Below are positions 32,901-39,639 of a stretch of 39,639 nucleotides of DNA, piece after piece. Made by a program: the position numbers and the translations under genes. Within the stretch, counting starts at the first letter, position 1. Each line of letters opens with the position of its first letter. A model generated the notes under the pieces. The model saw only the letters and a list, made by a program, of their open reading frames with translations, was not told the DNA's origin and made no database searches. This DNA comes from Fibrobacter succinogenes (lineage in GTDB: Bacteria > Fibrobacterota > Fibrobacteria > Fibrobacterales > Fibrobacteraceae): positions 1 through 39,639 of the forward strand of contig CACYRP010000032.1 in NCBI GenBank assembly GCA_902776765.1. Reading direction: 5' to 3'.

Positions 32901-35900
32901 AGCACCATGCCAGTACTTGTTCGGGATGTTCACCGTAGCAACGCCAGCCGCATCGACAGTCACGCGAAGGCCAGATGCAGATTCTTCATCACCGCCCTTC
33001 TTCTTAGAACCCAGGCTAATCGGGTTAACCTTGAATGTCCACTTGAGATCGGTAATCTTGTGGTCCGGGTCCTTGACAAAATCAGCAAGCTTGATTGGCT
33101 GGAACTGCTTCTTTTCGTCAATGGACTGGTCGCGCAAATCGCGGACAAATTCCGGAGCATCGTTCACAGAAAGAACGGTAAATGTCACTTCCTTGCTATC
33201 CGAGGCGCCATCCGGGTCCGTTACGGTAAAGCGGATCTTTTCGGAACCGTTCCAGCTCACGCTCGGCGGCGTAACCGTCACCTTGTGCGTCGGGTCCATG
33301 GAAATGCGGAGATCCTTGTTGCCTTCGAACTTCCACTTGAGGCGATTCTTGGCATGGTCAAGGTCTTCAACGAAGTTATCAAGTTCAATCGGCTTGAACG
33401 ATTCTTTTTCCTTGACCGTCTGGCTTGCAATTTCCTTCATGATCGGCGGGTCGTTCACAGAAACAACCGTGAATGTTGCCGTCGTACGAGCCTTGGCGCC
33501 AGCAGCATCTGTCACCGTGAACGTAATCTTTTCAGCACCGTTCCACATCTTGCTCGGAGTCTTCACCGTCACCATGCCCGTCTTGGACATATCGACCTTG
33601 AGATCCTTATTGCCAGTAAAGTCCACCTTCAAATCTTCAAAGCGGTCATCCGGGTCCGAAATGAATTCAGAAACATTGAACGGTTTGAATTCGCCTTTTT
33701 CCTGAATGGTCTGGTCAGCAACCTGCTTGATTTCTGGAAGGTCGTTCACAGATTCCACAGTAAAAAGAGCTGTCGAAGTGGCCTTAGCACCTTCCGGGTC
33801 CGTTACGGTGAACGTGATTTCTTCGGCGCCATTCCAGTACTTGTTCGGGATGACAATCGTTGCAACCTTGTTCGCATCGATATTGACCTTGAGTTCAGAT
33901 TCTCTCTTCTTGGAACCCGCAGCCGGCTTCGAAGAAACGGCAAACGTAAGTTCAGAGAGCTTGTTATCCATGTCCTTGACCATGTCGCCAAGCTTGATCG
34001 GCTGGAACTGGCCCTTTTCGCGAATGGACTGCGGCATAACCTGTCTTACGAACACCGGCAAATCGTTCACAGATTCAACCGTAAAGTTGACCGTGCGTTC
34101 ATCGCAGGCATTGTCCGGGTCGCAGACCTTGAACGTAATAGCTTCGGCACCATGCCACTGCGCAGACGGCGGAGTGATACGGGCGTTATGGCCACCATCA
34201 ACAGCAACCTTGAGTTCCTTGTTGCCAGTAATCGTCCACTTGAGGCGAGCCTTTGCATGGTCCGGATCTTCAACATGGTTATCCAGTTCAACCGGCTGGA
34301 ATTCGCCTTTTTCCTTAATCGTTTGTTCGCGGATATCCTTCATGACCGGAGGATCGTTAATAGCCTTTACCGTGAACTTTGCATTTGTCGTTGCACGAGC
34401 GCCTTCCGGGTCAGTTGCCATAAAGGTCAACGTTTCAGAACCGTTCCACTGTTCATGCGGAATCTTCACGGAAACTTCGTGGGACCTGTTATCGATATTG
34501 ACCTTGAGATCGCGATTGCCAGTCACTTCAACTTTGAGCTTGGAGAAGTCGTGGTCGGCATCGCTCAGGTAGTCGTCCAAAATGAACGAAGAAAATTCAT
34601 TCTTTTCTTCAATCGCCTGGTCAGCGATCTTCTTGAAAATCGGCGGGTCGTTCACGGAGCGAACGTTCAAAGCAACATCCTGCTTTGCAGAACCGCCTTC
34701 CGGGTCCATTACAGTGAATGTTGCAATCGTGTTGCCAAACCAGCTCGGGTCCGGGATTTCAACTGTTGCCACATGCTGTTCGTCGATAGAAACATTGAGC
34801 GTACCCGTTTCCGGCATTTGGCCCTGGTGCTTGACTTCGACATCCCAAGAAAGTTCAGAATTCTTGTGGTCATCGTCCTTGACAAAGTCATCAAGCTTGA
34901 TCTTGGTGAACTGTTGCTTTTCGTTGATGTTCTGGTTCGGAATCGGGCGGATGAACTTCGGCAAGTCGTTTACAGAGTTGACCGTGAACATGGCTTCGCA
35001 TTCTGTAGAAGCGCCTTCCGGGTCCGTAGCCTTGAACTTGATGGATTCAGAGCCGTTCCACATCTTGTTCGGAATGCGAATCGAAGCAACGCCGCCAGAA
35101 ACAGAAACCTTCAGGTCCTTAGCACCAGCAACAGCCCACTTGAGCATTTCGATGCGGTGGTCCGGATCCTTCACGTACTGGCCCAACTGAATCGGAGCAA
35201 ATTCCTGCTTTTCATCGATGGTCTGGTCCGGAATGTTCTGAATAAATTCAGGAGCATCGTTTTGCGAATTCACCTTGAACAAAACATCCTGTTTAGCAGA
35301 AGCGCCAGCAGCGTCCGTCACGGTAAACGACACACGTTCCTGACCGTTCCAGTATTCGTTCGGGATGGTCACAATCGCAGAACCGTACTTGTCGAGTTCA
35401 ATCTTCAAATCCTTGTTGCCCGACACGGCCCACTTGAGTTTCATGACGTCATCATCGGGGTCATTGACATAATCTACAAGCGAAATCATGTCGAACTGAT
35501 TCTTTTCGTCGATAATCTGGTCAGGGATCTTCTTTGTAAATACCGGAGGATCGTTAATCGGCGAGACCGTAAAGGCAGCCGTCTTGTTATCGCTACCGTA
35601 ATCCGGGTCATTGGCAATAAACTTGATTCGAGCGGCACCATACCAGTGCTTATCGGGAACTACAATTGTTGCTACGCGGTTTGCGTCAATCGTTACAGAC
35701 AAATCACCATCAGCCTGAGGACCGCCAGCCGGAACAATTTCGGTATCCCACGTAATCTGGTCTTTTTTGTGGTCCGGGTCATTTACAAAATCGTCCAAGC
35801 GAACCTTTGCAAACTGCTTGCCTTCTTCAATAACCTGGCTCGGGATTTGGCTAACCACCGGCGGATTGTTTACGGATTCAACCGTAAAGTTCACCGTTTC

Positions 35901-36329
35901 TGAGGCCGAAGCCCCCCTGGAGTCCGTAGCAGTAAAAGTGACATCTTCAGAGCCATTCCAAAGCGGGTTCGGCGTTACAATTTCAACCGTATGGTCCGGA
36001 GTAATCGTCACCCTGAGGTTCTTATTGCCACTCGCCTTCCAACGAATCTGCGAAGGCTGATCCATATCGTCCGTTACAAAATTGTCGAGTTTAATCTTCG
36101 AAAAAACACCACCTTCCAAAATGGATTCGCCAGGAATTCCACCAATCTGAGGAGCTTCATTTGCAACCGCCGGTGCGGGTTCGGGGGCAGGTTCATTCAC
36201 AGGAGCCGCTGGGGCTTGAGCCGGCTGTGGAGCCGGAGCCGCGGGTGCTGGATTTTGTGCAAACGATGATGTTGCAATCACGCCCGCCGAAGCAAGCAAG
36301 GTCGCCATAGACATCTTCAACTTATTCAT
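29928..36329 (-). CDS. Giant exported protein with about 20 cadherin/Ig-like tandem modules
   Basis: 2,133-residue protein. The start (MNKLKMSMATLLASAGVIAT) has GGAG seven bases upstream and is followed by a signal peptide ending SSFA. A proline/alanine-rich linker (about residues 25-60) follows, then about 20 modules of 90-115 residues. Modules begin with VNDPP or VNDAP, contain I-x-EK-x-x-F, D-F-V-x-DPDH and a W-G/NG segment, and end with F-x-V-x-SVND. This is the cadherin-like/tandem-95 style; the DPDH acidic motif suggests calcium binding. Four or five modules carry charged lysine/aspartate insertions such as KKGKKGKKGKKDDDDDD. The final module (GFSGIDEFTYKVFDP) is different, and the tail is short and basic (NSSNNKKKK). 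No lipobox, C-terminal membrane anchor or type IX sorting domain was recognised. A surface adhesin or stalk role is inferred. Confidence 0.85.
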   Translation of the reverse strand: MNKLKMSMATLLASAGVIATSSFAQNPAPAAPAPQPAQAPAAPVNEPAPEPAPAVANEAPQIGGIPGESILEGGVFSKIKLDNFVTDDMDQPSQIRWKASGNKNLRVTITPDHTVEIVTPNPLWNGSEDVTFTATDSRGASASETVNFTVESVNNPPVVSQIPSQVIEEGKQFAKVRLDDFVNDPDHKKDQITWDTEIVPAGGPQADGDLSVTIDANRVATIVVPDKHWYGAARIKFIANDPDYGSDNKTAAFTVSPINDPPVFTKKIPDQIIDEKNQFDMISLVDYVNDPDDDVMKLKWAVSGNKDLKIELDKYGSAIVTIPNEYWNGQERVSFTVTDAAGASAKQDVLFKVNSQNDAPEFIQNIPDQTIDEKQEFAPIQLGQYVKDPDHRIEMLKWAVAGAKDLKVSVSGGVASIRIPNKMWNGSESIKFKATDPEGASTECEAMFTVNSVNDLPKFIRPIPNQNINEKQQFTKIKLDDFVKDDDHKNSELSWDVEVKHQGQMPETGTLNVSIDEQHVATVEIPDPSWFGNTIATFTVMDPEGGSAKQDVALNVRSVNDPPIFKKIADQAIEEKNEFSSFILDDYLSDADHDFSKLKVEVTGNRDLKVNIDNRSHEVSVKIPHEQWNGSETLTFMATDPEGARATTNAKFTVKAINDPPVMKDIREQTIKEKGEFQPVELDNHVEDPDHAKARLKWTITGNKELKVAVDGGHNARITPPSAQWHGAEAITFKVCDPDNACDERTVNFTVESVNDLPVFVRQVMPQSIREKGQFQPIKLGDMVKDMDNKLSELTFAVSSKPAAGSKKRESELKVNIDANKVATIVIPNKYWNGAEEITFTVTDPEGAKATSTALFTVESVNDLPEIKQVADQTIQEKGEFKPFNVSEFISDPDDRFEDLKVDFTGNKDLKVDMSKTGMVTVKTPSKMWNGAEKITFTVTDAAGAKARTTATFTVVSVNDPPIMKEIASQTVKEKESFKPIELDNFVEDLDHAKNRLKWKFEGNKDLRISMDPTHKVTVTPPSVSWNGSEKIRFTVTDPDGASDSKEVTFTVLSVNDAPEFVRDLRDQSIDEKKQFQPIKLADFVKDPDHKITDLKWTFKVNPISLGSKKKGGDEESASGLRVTVDAAGVATVNIPNKYWHGAANITFTATDPEGASASKTARFEVRSVNDAPVIAANAPTGETILEGGRFKTIDLSTLAEDPDHPASSLKWEVSGNRDLKVDIRKDNTVIISVPDKQWSGKENMTFSVTDPEGAYARHKMLFEVTRVNDPPAFVKRIPDQKIKEKETFKQIKLDEFVKDPDNKPNELRWKITGAKQLKAEISPSRVLTVTAPNKDFWCAPEMMILEVSDPDGAKTSQSITFEITSVNDPPVLRDIPPQRIREKGQFKDIDLSKLVRDPDNALDQLSWSVKVSKPESDAKKGKKGKKGKKDDDDDDEPVVKDAFSVVIYKGGLAHIEVADKYWHGERNVVFTVKDPDGATDSKTVNFVVESVNDAPAIRPILAQTIKEKDQFEPIDLTKFVSDPDHPLSSLKFDIAPTRALKASINSKKQLVVTTPDKYWSGSEKIRLDVTDPEGARASQQIEFNVTPVNDPPVIVKDIHGQKIKEKERFTMVDLTQIVKDPDNKPNELKWSVTGNNELTVDIKNGRATVTTPNPNWFGKETLTFTVMDPAGDKQSTKATFEVVPVNDPPKFKPIPAQVIEEKKTFPAIDLTKFVTDPDNSLAELKWSIDGENPFASSASTKSHKKDKKKDKKKKKHVEEEPAPTFGKHELKFNISDKGILTVEIPDKYWNGSEAVTVNVFDPSKEKASTEIRFTVKSVNDVPVVKEIPGQTTLEGKAFKSINLDDFVTDPDHKKNEIRWKVSGAKNLDVRINASRVAEIKPRRDNWFGDETIIFTATDPAGASDKSVVKFVVKHVNAPPVMRDIPDFTIRENQNEGVIATIKLDQYARDKDHNFDDLKWKFTGQKQLQVTYNQSKKTVIVAQPYSHWKGKPERITFTVTDPDGGTAHKTATFTVIAVNNPPETKPLSYQTREGEVLKVPASTGLMSAAKDPDGDKLEAVKTVMKPRNGRIVLNEKNGSFEYTPNKGFSGIDEFTYKVFDPSGLGSKVTNVEINVTFKPKDVRSNSSNNKKKK

Positions 36330-36403
36330 TTTCAATCTCCGATACCATACACGCAATCAAAATTTCCCAATGAAATTTTTCAAAACGTCCTTAAAAACGT
36401 CTA

Positions 36404-36411
36404 TAAATATA
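36404..36411 (-). promoter_or_regulatory. Possible promoter box of the giant protein gene
   Basis: Minus-strand TATATTTA, 75 bases before the start, close to the TATATTTG box seen elsewhere. The rest of the 435-base divergent region (36330-36764) holds a 7-bp hairpin ACACTTT/AAAGTGT at 36606-36628 and otherwise AT-rich DNA with no gene. Confidence 0.3.
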
Positions 36412-36764
36412 ACGCATTTCATAAATATTTTCTCAATCGCCATTAATGTTTTTTCATAACAAAAAATGACACATTTTTCCACTAATCCGCTCGAATTTTT
36501 ATAACTCATGGAATATCAACGACTTACATAAAGCACTCCATGCGAAGCCGAAAATTGCTCTTTTCGCCCAATAAACGCAATTAAGGCTAGGAAATTAAGG
36601 CATAAACACTTTAAACACCCAAAAGTGTCACCATCGAATGTAAAATTTTTGTAAAAGAGCCAAATTTTAGGGATTCATCACCAGCAAACACCCCTCAAAT
36701 AATGGCAAAATTCGACAAAAAAAACTATTATTTAAAAATAAACCAAATCTAACCAGGAAAAACA

Positions 36765-37172
36765 ATGAAATTCGTATTCCTTTGCGACGCCAACTATCTC
36801 AAAGGCGACATGGTAAACTTCCAGAATAACTTCCCCACCAATCACGAACTCGTGACGATGACTTCTGAAGACCTTCTCCAGAGCAAGTCCATCATCGAAG
36901 GGACCTTTGCAATTTTGGCAGAACGCACCACATGGCAGAAGAACTTCAGCCTTTTCCGCTACTTCGGCCTTTTGCCGCTCTTGGAAGTGCTCCCGCTCGG
37001 CATTGTTAGCCGTGGCCGCCGCAACGAACCCATCAAGGGCCGCAGCCAGAACCGCAATCAGGAAATTTTCTTCAACCCGGCCGCATCCGCTGAAGAACTT
37101 TACCTCCAGGTCGACAAGTTCGTCGCCGCTCCACCTTCTGGCTACTCCTACCCGCGCGGTGCCGCCAAGTAA
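36765..37172 (+). CDS. Hypothetical protein, 135 residues, coupled to an M23 peptidase
   Basis: Starts MKFVFLCDANYLKGD, with AGGA upstream of the ATG. The product is soluble in appearance, with a central hydrophobic segment (FRYFGLLPLLEVLPLGIVS) and basic residues RGRRNEPIKGRSQNRN after it; a peripheral or re-entrant membrane contact is possible. The next gene begins three bases after the stop, so the two are in one operon. No family recognised. Confidence 0.6.
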   Translation: MKFVFLCDANYLKGDMVNFQNNFPTNHELVTMTSEDLLQSKSIIEGTFAILAERTTWQKNFSLFRYFGLLPLLEVLPLGIVSRGRRNEPIKGRSQNRNQEIFFNPAASAEELYLQVDKFVAAPPSGYSYPRGAAK

Positions 37173-37175
37173 GGC

Positions 37176-38687
37176 ATGCAGAGAAAGGTCCTAGAAAACC
37201 TTTACAACCAAGGCGGGCTTACGCTTTTCGCCATTTCAGACGAAGATGCGTTGCCCACAGAAGCCTTGCAGAAATTCGCACTGGCACTTAACGCCGGTGC
37301 GCGTTTTATTGTAATTGACTTTTCTGGGAAGCGCCCCCTAACAGGCAACGCCCCCTTCCAGGCAATCGACCTTTCGCAAAGAAACCTCACCACCGACGAT
37401 ATCGACCAGATTTATACCGTCGGTGAAAATATCACATTCGCAGGCCCCAAAGCAATCCCGACAACAGATGTTGAATACCGAACGCTCTATCACAACATCA
37501 AGCGCCTCGAAAAGATAGCCCCGCAAGTTATCGGAATCATTTCGCTAGAGCAAGTCGAGAATGTCGGTAATCTCGTTTCGATGGCCCGTCTTTTAATCAT
37601 GAATGTCACTGGGATGTCCGTAAGAACAGCATCAGCATTCATCGAAGACGTAAAAGAAGCACAAAAAATCGAAATCTTGTGGCTTTCGAAAGAACGCCCC
37701 GCCCGCCGCAGCTACCCGAAAGCACGTAAAGCCGTTCGCCGTAGCGCCAACGTTTCAAAATTAAATTTTAACGAACAGCCGGAAGAATTCGCCCGAATCG
37801 CGAAAAAAATCCACAAAGTCTCAATCCTCACCAAGAACCCTCTAGACGGATTCCCGAGAATTATCCGCAATTTCTTCCCGTTACTGCTCCTTTTCGTCAT
37901 TGTTGCGCCATTCCTCTTCGTCACAGACATCGACAGGAGCGATTCCAACATCCGCGACCGCATTCAGGAACGAAACCAGCTCTCTGTAGCTCCTTCTTTC
38001 GAATACACTTTCGACGGCGTAGAAACCATGCAGCGCATTGCTCGTTACGCCATCGGACGATTCGATGCCATCATCACCAACGAAAAGATGATCAAGAATT
38101 ATGTCGCCAAGACGCTCGAAGATAACGGTTTTGGCGTGACCTCGTGGGAAAAGGGCAACCTCAACATTCCGCCCAAAGGGACAACTATCCGCTTCTCGCG
38201 CCCGGACGAAATCAAGCGCCCCGCCTCCGCCGATACAATTGGCGCCGCGTGGAAATTCTGGACATCTGTAATTTCGGACAGCATTGCATACCTTACGGAA
38301 TTCTATCACGAAAAAGCGACACCCACACAACGTAAGCACAACGGTATTGACGTGGCAAGTCGCCAAGGAGCCCGTATTTTAGCACCGTTCGGAGCTAAGG
38401 CTTGGACGAGTCGCGATGAACGCGGCGGTGTCATCATAGCACTTGTTCGTAAAGAAGATGTTATTTTGTTCATGCACTGTGACAAGTTACTTTATCTAAA
38501 CGGTCAGGAAGTAATGCCCGGCGACCCGATTGCAACCGTCGGCACCACAGGACACACTACAGGACCCCACGCCCACATCGTTACAGGACTCGTGAGCAAA
38601 AAAGGGCAAAAGCGCATTGGCAATGTCCGTTACGATGTGATAGACCCAATCAAGTGGTTTTACAAGTTCAAGCCGACATCCAAGTAA
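37176..38687 (+). CDS. Membrane-anchored M23 (LytM-type) metallopeptidase with a large cytoplasmic domain
   Basis: 503 residues. Residues 1-230 form a soluble N-terminal domain of unknown fold with many charged residues. One membrane segment follows at about 233-250 (FFPLLLLFVIVAPFLFV). The periplasmic part ends in an M23 peptidase with zinc and catalytic residues: H388-x3-D392 (HNGID), H434 in LFMH, and GPHAH (H465, H467). The motif set looks complete, so an active peptidoglycan endopeptidase is expected. The large cytoplasmic domain and the coupled small gene upstream are unusual for M23 proteins and may serve in control of cell-wall cleavage. Confidence 0.85.
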   Translation: MQRKVLENLYNQGGLTLFAISDEDALPTEALQKFALALNAGARFIVIDFSGKRPLTGNAPFQAIDLSQRNLTTDDIDQIYTVGENITFAGPKAIPTTDVEYRTLYHNIKRLEKIAPQVIGIISLEQVENVGNLVSMARLLIMNVTGMSVRTASAFIEDVKEAQKIEILWLSKERPARRSYPKARKAVRRSANVSKLNFNEQPEEFARIAKKIHKVSILTKNPLDGFPRIIRNFFPLLLLFVIVAPFLFVTDIDRSDSNIRDRIQERNQLSVAPSFEYTFDGVETMQRIARYAIGRFDAIITNEKMIKNYVAKTLEDNGFGVTSWEKGNLNIPPKGTTIRFSRPDEIKRPASADTIGAAWKFWTSVISDSIAYLTEFYHEKATPTQRKHNGIDVASRQGARILAPFGAKAWTSRDERGGVIIALVRKEDVILFMHCDKLLYLNGQEVMPGDPIATVGTTGHTTGPHAHIVTGLVSKKGQKRIGNVRYDVIDPIKWFYKFKPTSK

Positions 38688-38790
38688 TTTTTGGTGTTGT
38701 ATATCACATTTTACCCGAAAAAAGCCCAAAAAAGGTCTTTTGTAACCGCAAATTTACACTAGAACCATCGCAAATCAACCCACAATTAAG

Positions 38791-38798
38791 TAACTTTG
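38791..38798 (+). promoter_or_regulatory. TAACTTTG box before the small lipoprotein gene
   Basis: Fits TAnnTTTG, 54 bases before the start codon. Supports the idea that this genome uses a Bacteroidota-like element. Confidence 0.35.
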
Positions 38799-38852
38799 GA
38801 TTCACGGGATTGATGTAGTAAAAAAAGAAATGTCAAACAAAAGGATTAGGAC

Positions 38853-39305
38853 ATGAAACATTCAATCATTTGGGCTTCCCTCGCACTCGCCGCAGCATTC
38901 TTCTCAGCATGCTCTGGAGTCGTAACCCCAAAGGCCGAACTTGCTTATCATCAAGACTCGGTACACAACATTCCCGCTATTGACAGCCTCATCGTTAGCA
39001 TGAAGCAAGACTACATCAAGCAGTGCTATATGCCTGTCGCAAGCCACATGCCGCCCGAAAATTCCTGCCAGTCTGACTTGTTCCAGATGGTCGAACGCCG
39101 TTATCACATGGACTTCAACCAGAATCATGTTGCCATGGCCAGCAACGAGCTTTTCTTCAAGGACGTAGTTCCCGAAATCAATAAGAAGGTCAAGAGAGAA
39201 CCGGCCCTCCGCGATCCGCTGCGCCGCGCATTTTCCAACAGCGACGAAATGCTTGCCTATTACAAAGACAAGTATAAGTTCAACACCCAGATTGAACAAT
39301 TCTAA
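38853..39305 (+). CDS. Small predicted lipoprotein
   Basis: 150 residues. The signal peptide MKHSIIWASLALAAAFFSAC has the lipidated cysteine at residue 20. The mature part is alpha-helical and charged, with two further cysteines (CYMPVASHMPPENSC), possibly disulfide-bonded. AGGA-type ribosome sequences (GGATTAGGA) precede the ATG. Followed by a strong terminator, so a single-gene unit. No known family. Confidence 0.75.
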   Translation: MKHSIIWASLALAAAFFSACSGVVTPKAELAYHQDSVHNIPAIDSLIVSMKQDYIKQCYMPVASHMPPENSCQSDLFQMVERRYHMDFNQNHVAMASNELFFKDVVPEINKKVKREPALRDPLRRAFSNSDEMLAYYKDKYKFNTQIEQF

Positions 39306-39326
39306 TTCATAAAAGATTTTGACGAG

Positions 39327-39352
39327 AGCGCAGCCGAAAGCTGCGCTTTTTT
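39327..39352 (+). terminator. Terminator after the small lipoprotein gene
   Basis: 8-bp stem AGCGCAGC/GCTGCGCT, 5-base loop CGAAA, followed by TTTTTT. Confidence 0.8.
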
Positions 39353-39410
39353 CATTCCCTCACCGCTCCATTTTCTTTGAACTCAACCTTTTAAGTACTT
39401 GCAAAATTTC

Positions 39411-39418
39411 TATATTTG
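39411..39418 (+). promoter_or_regulatory. Candidate leuC promoter box TATATTTG
   Basis: TATATTTG preceded by AAAATTTC, identical to the adk box context. The leader to the leuC start is about 120 bases and contains a dispersed repeat. No leader peptide or T-box was recognised. Confidence 0.4.
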
Positions 39419-39480
39419 AGCCCGCATAAAAACGCACAAAACAACCCAAAGGATTCTATCGCACAGAAAAGCCCAGCGGC

Positions 39481-39515
39481 CAAGGTCCCTGAGCTTGCCG
39501 AAGGGCCAGGATGAC
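39481..39515. repeat. GGTCCCTGAGCTTGCC-type dispersed repeat in the leuC leader
   Basis: Ends with AGGATGAC, as in the 27209-27274 copy. It would be transcribed as part of the leuC 5' untranslated region if the box at 39411 is the promoter. Confidence 0.55.
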
Positions 39516-39540
39516 TGCGGGAATAAAAAGAGACAAAACT

Positions 39541-39639
39541 ATGGGAAAATCACTCTATCAGAAGATTTTTGAAAGCCACACGGTAGCAAAGCTCCCGAGC
39601 GGCCAGTGCCAGCTCTTTATCGGGCTCCACCTCTGCCAC
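39541..39639 (+). CDS. leuC: 3-isopropylmalate dehydratase large subunit LeuC, 5' end only
   Basis: The first 33 codons are present: [15 protein letters not shown], then [16 protein letters not shown], matching the LeuC N-terminus (MxKTLYxKIFxxHxV...YIGxHLxHEVTSPQ). The enzyme is an aconitase-type [4Fe-4S] isomerase with LeuD in leucine synthesis. The reading frame is open to the window edge. A GAGA-containing weak ribosome site precedes the ATG. Confidence 0.8.
   Translation, partial: MGKSLYQKIFESHTVAKLPSGQCQLFIGLHLCH

Noticed and set aside
31524..35903. Very long open frame (1,459 codons) on the plus strand opposite the giant protein gene
   Set aside because: It is the antisense shadow of a repetitive GC-biased gene; its translation is rich in Arg/Leu/Val without any fold-like pattern, and the minus frame carries a signal peptide and clear modules.

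Overview
The window most likely comes from a Fibrobacter chromosome (FCB group). The clues are two copies of the TIGR02147/DUF4423 regulator family that was first catalogued as a Fibrobacter paralogous family, several lipoproteins with poly-serine linkers, and a recurring TATATTTG promoter-like box similar to the Bacteroidota TAnnTTTG element. No rRNA, tRNA or CRISPR array was seen.

Layout. (1) 1-1870: the 3' part of leuB with a frameshift near its end, then a PD-(D/E)XK Rpn-type nuclease. (2) 1874-9784, all minus strand: a tandem duplication of a regulator-lipoprotein cassette, then two more predicted lipoproteins. One regulator copy has lost 57 bp carrying its start codon. (3) 9825-17322, minus strand, housekeeping: lysS, a four-helix-bundle (23S rRNA intervening-sequence-type) protein, lolC/E, lolD, clpC and adk. 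Almost every junction here is occupied by short tandem heptamer-type repeats in inverted arms, and the four-helix-bundle gene looks like the cargo of one such element. (4) About 17400-26950, an AT-rich accessory island: three 39-nt imperfect hairpin repeats, an HD-HSP90 fusion ATPase, two small ORFs, a KAP-like P-loop NTPase, a Panacea-type antitoxin with a coupled 135-residue partner, and a tightly overlapping four-gene cassette of unknown small membrane or exported proteins. This is where an undescribed defence or conflict system is most likely. (5) 26978-29905: prfC and a mismatch/deoxyinosine-type DNA glycosylase, surrounded by many degenerate palindromic intergenic repeats of the GTCATCCTGAG...GGATCC type. 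(6) 29928-36329: one giant exported protein of about 2,130 residues built from about 20 cadherin/Ig-like modules. (7) 36765-39305: a small unknown gene coupled to a membrane-anchored M23 peptidase, then a small lipoprotein. (8) 39541-end: the first 33 codons of leuC.

How the genes work together: LolC/E and LolD form a lipoprotein-release ABC transporter, which fits the many lipoproteins nearby. ClpC and Adk are general housekeeping. The island genes look like separate modules (nucleotide-hydrolysing effector or sensor proteins and a toxin-antitoxin pair), not one operon, because they sit on both strands with their own promoters. All calls are from reading the sequence; no database search was run.
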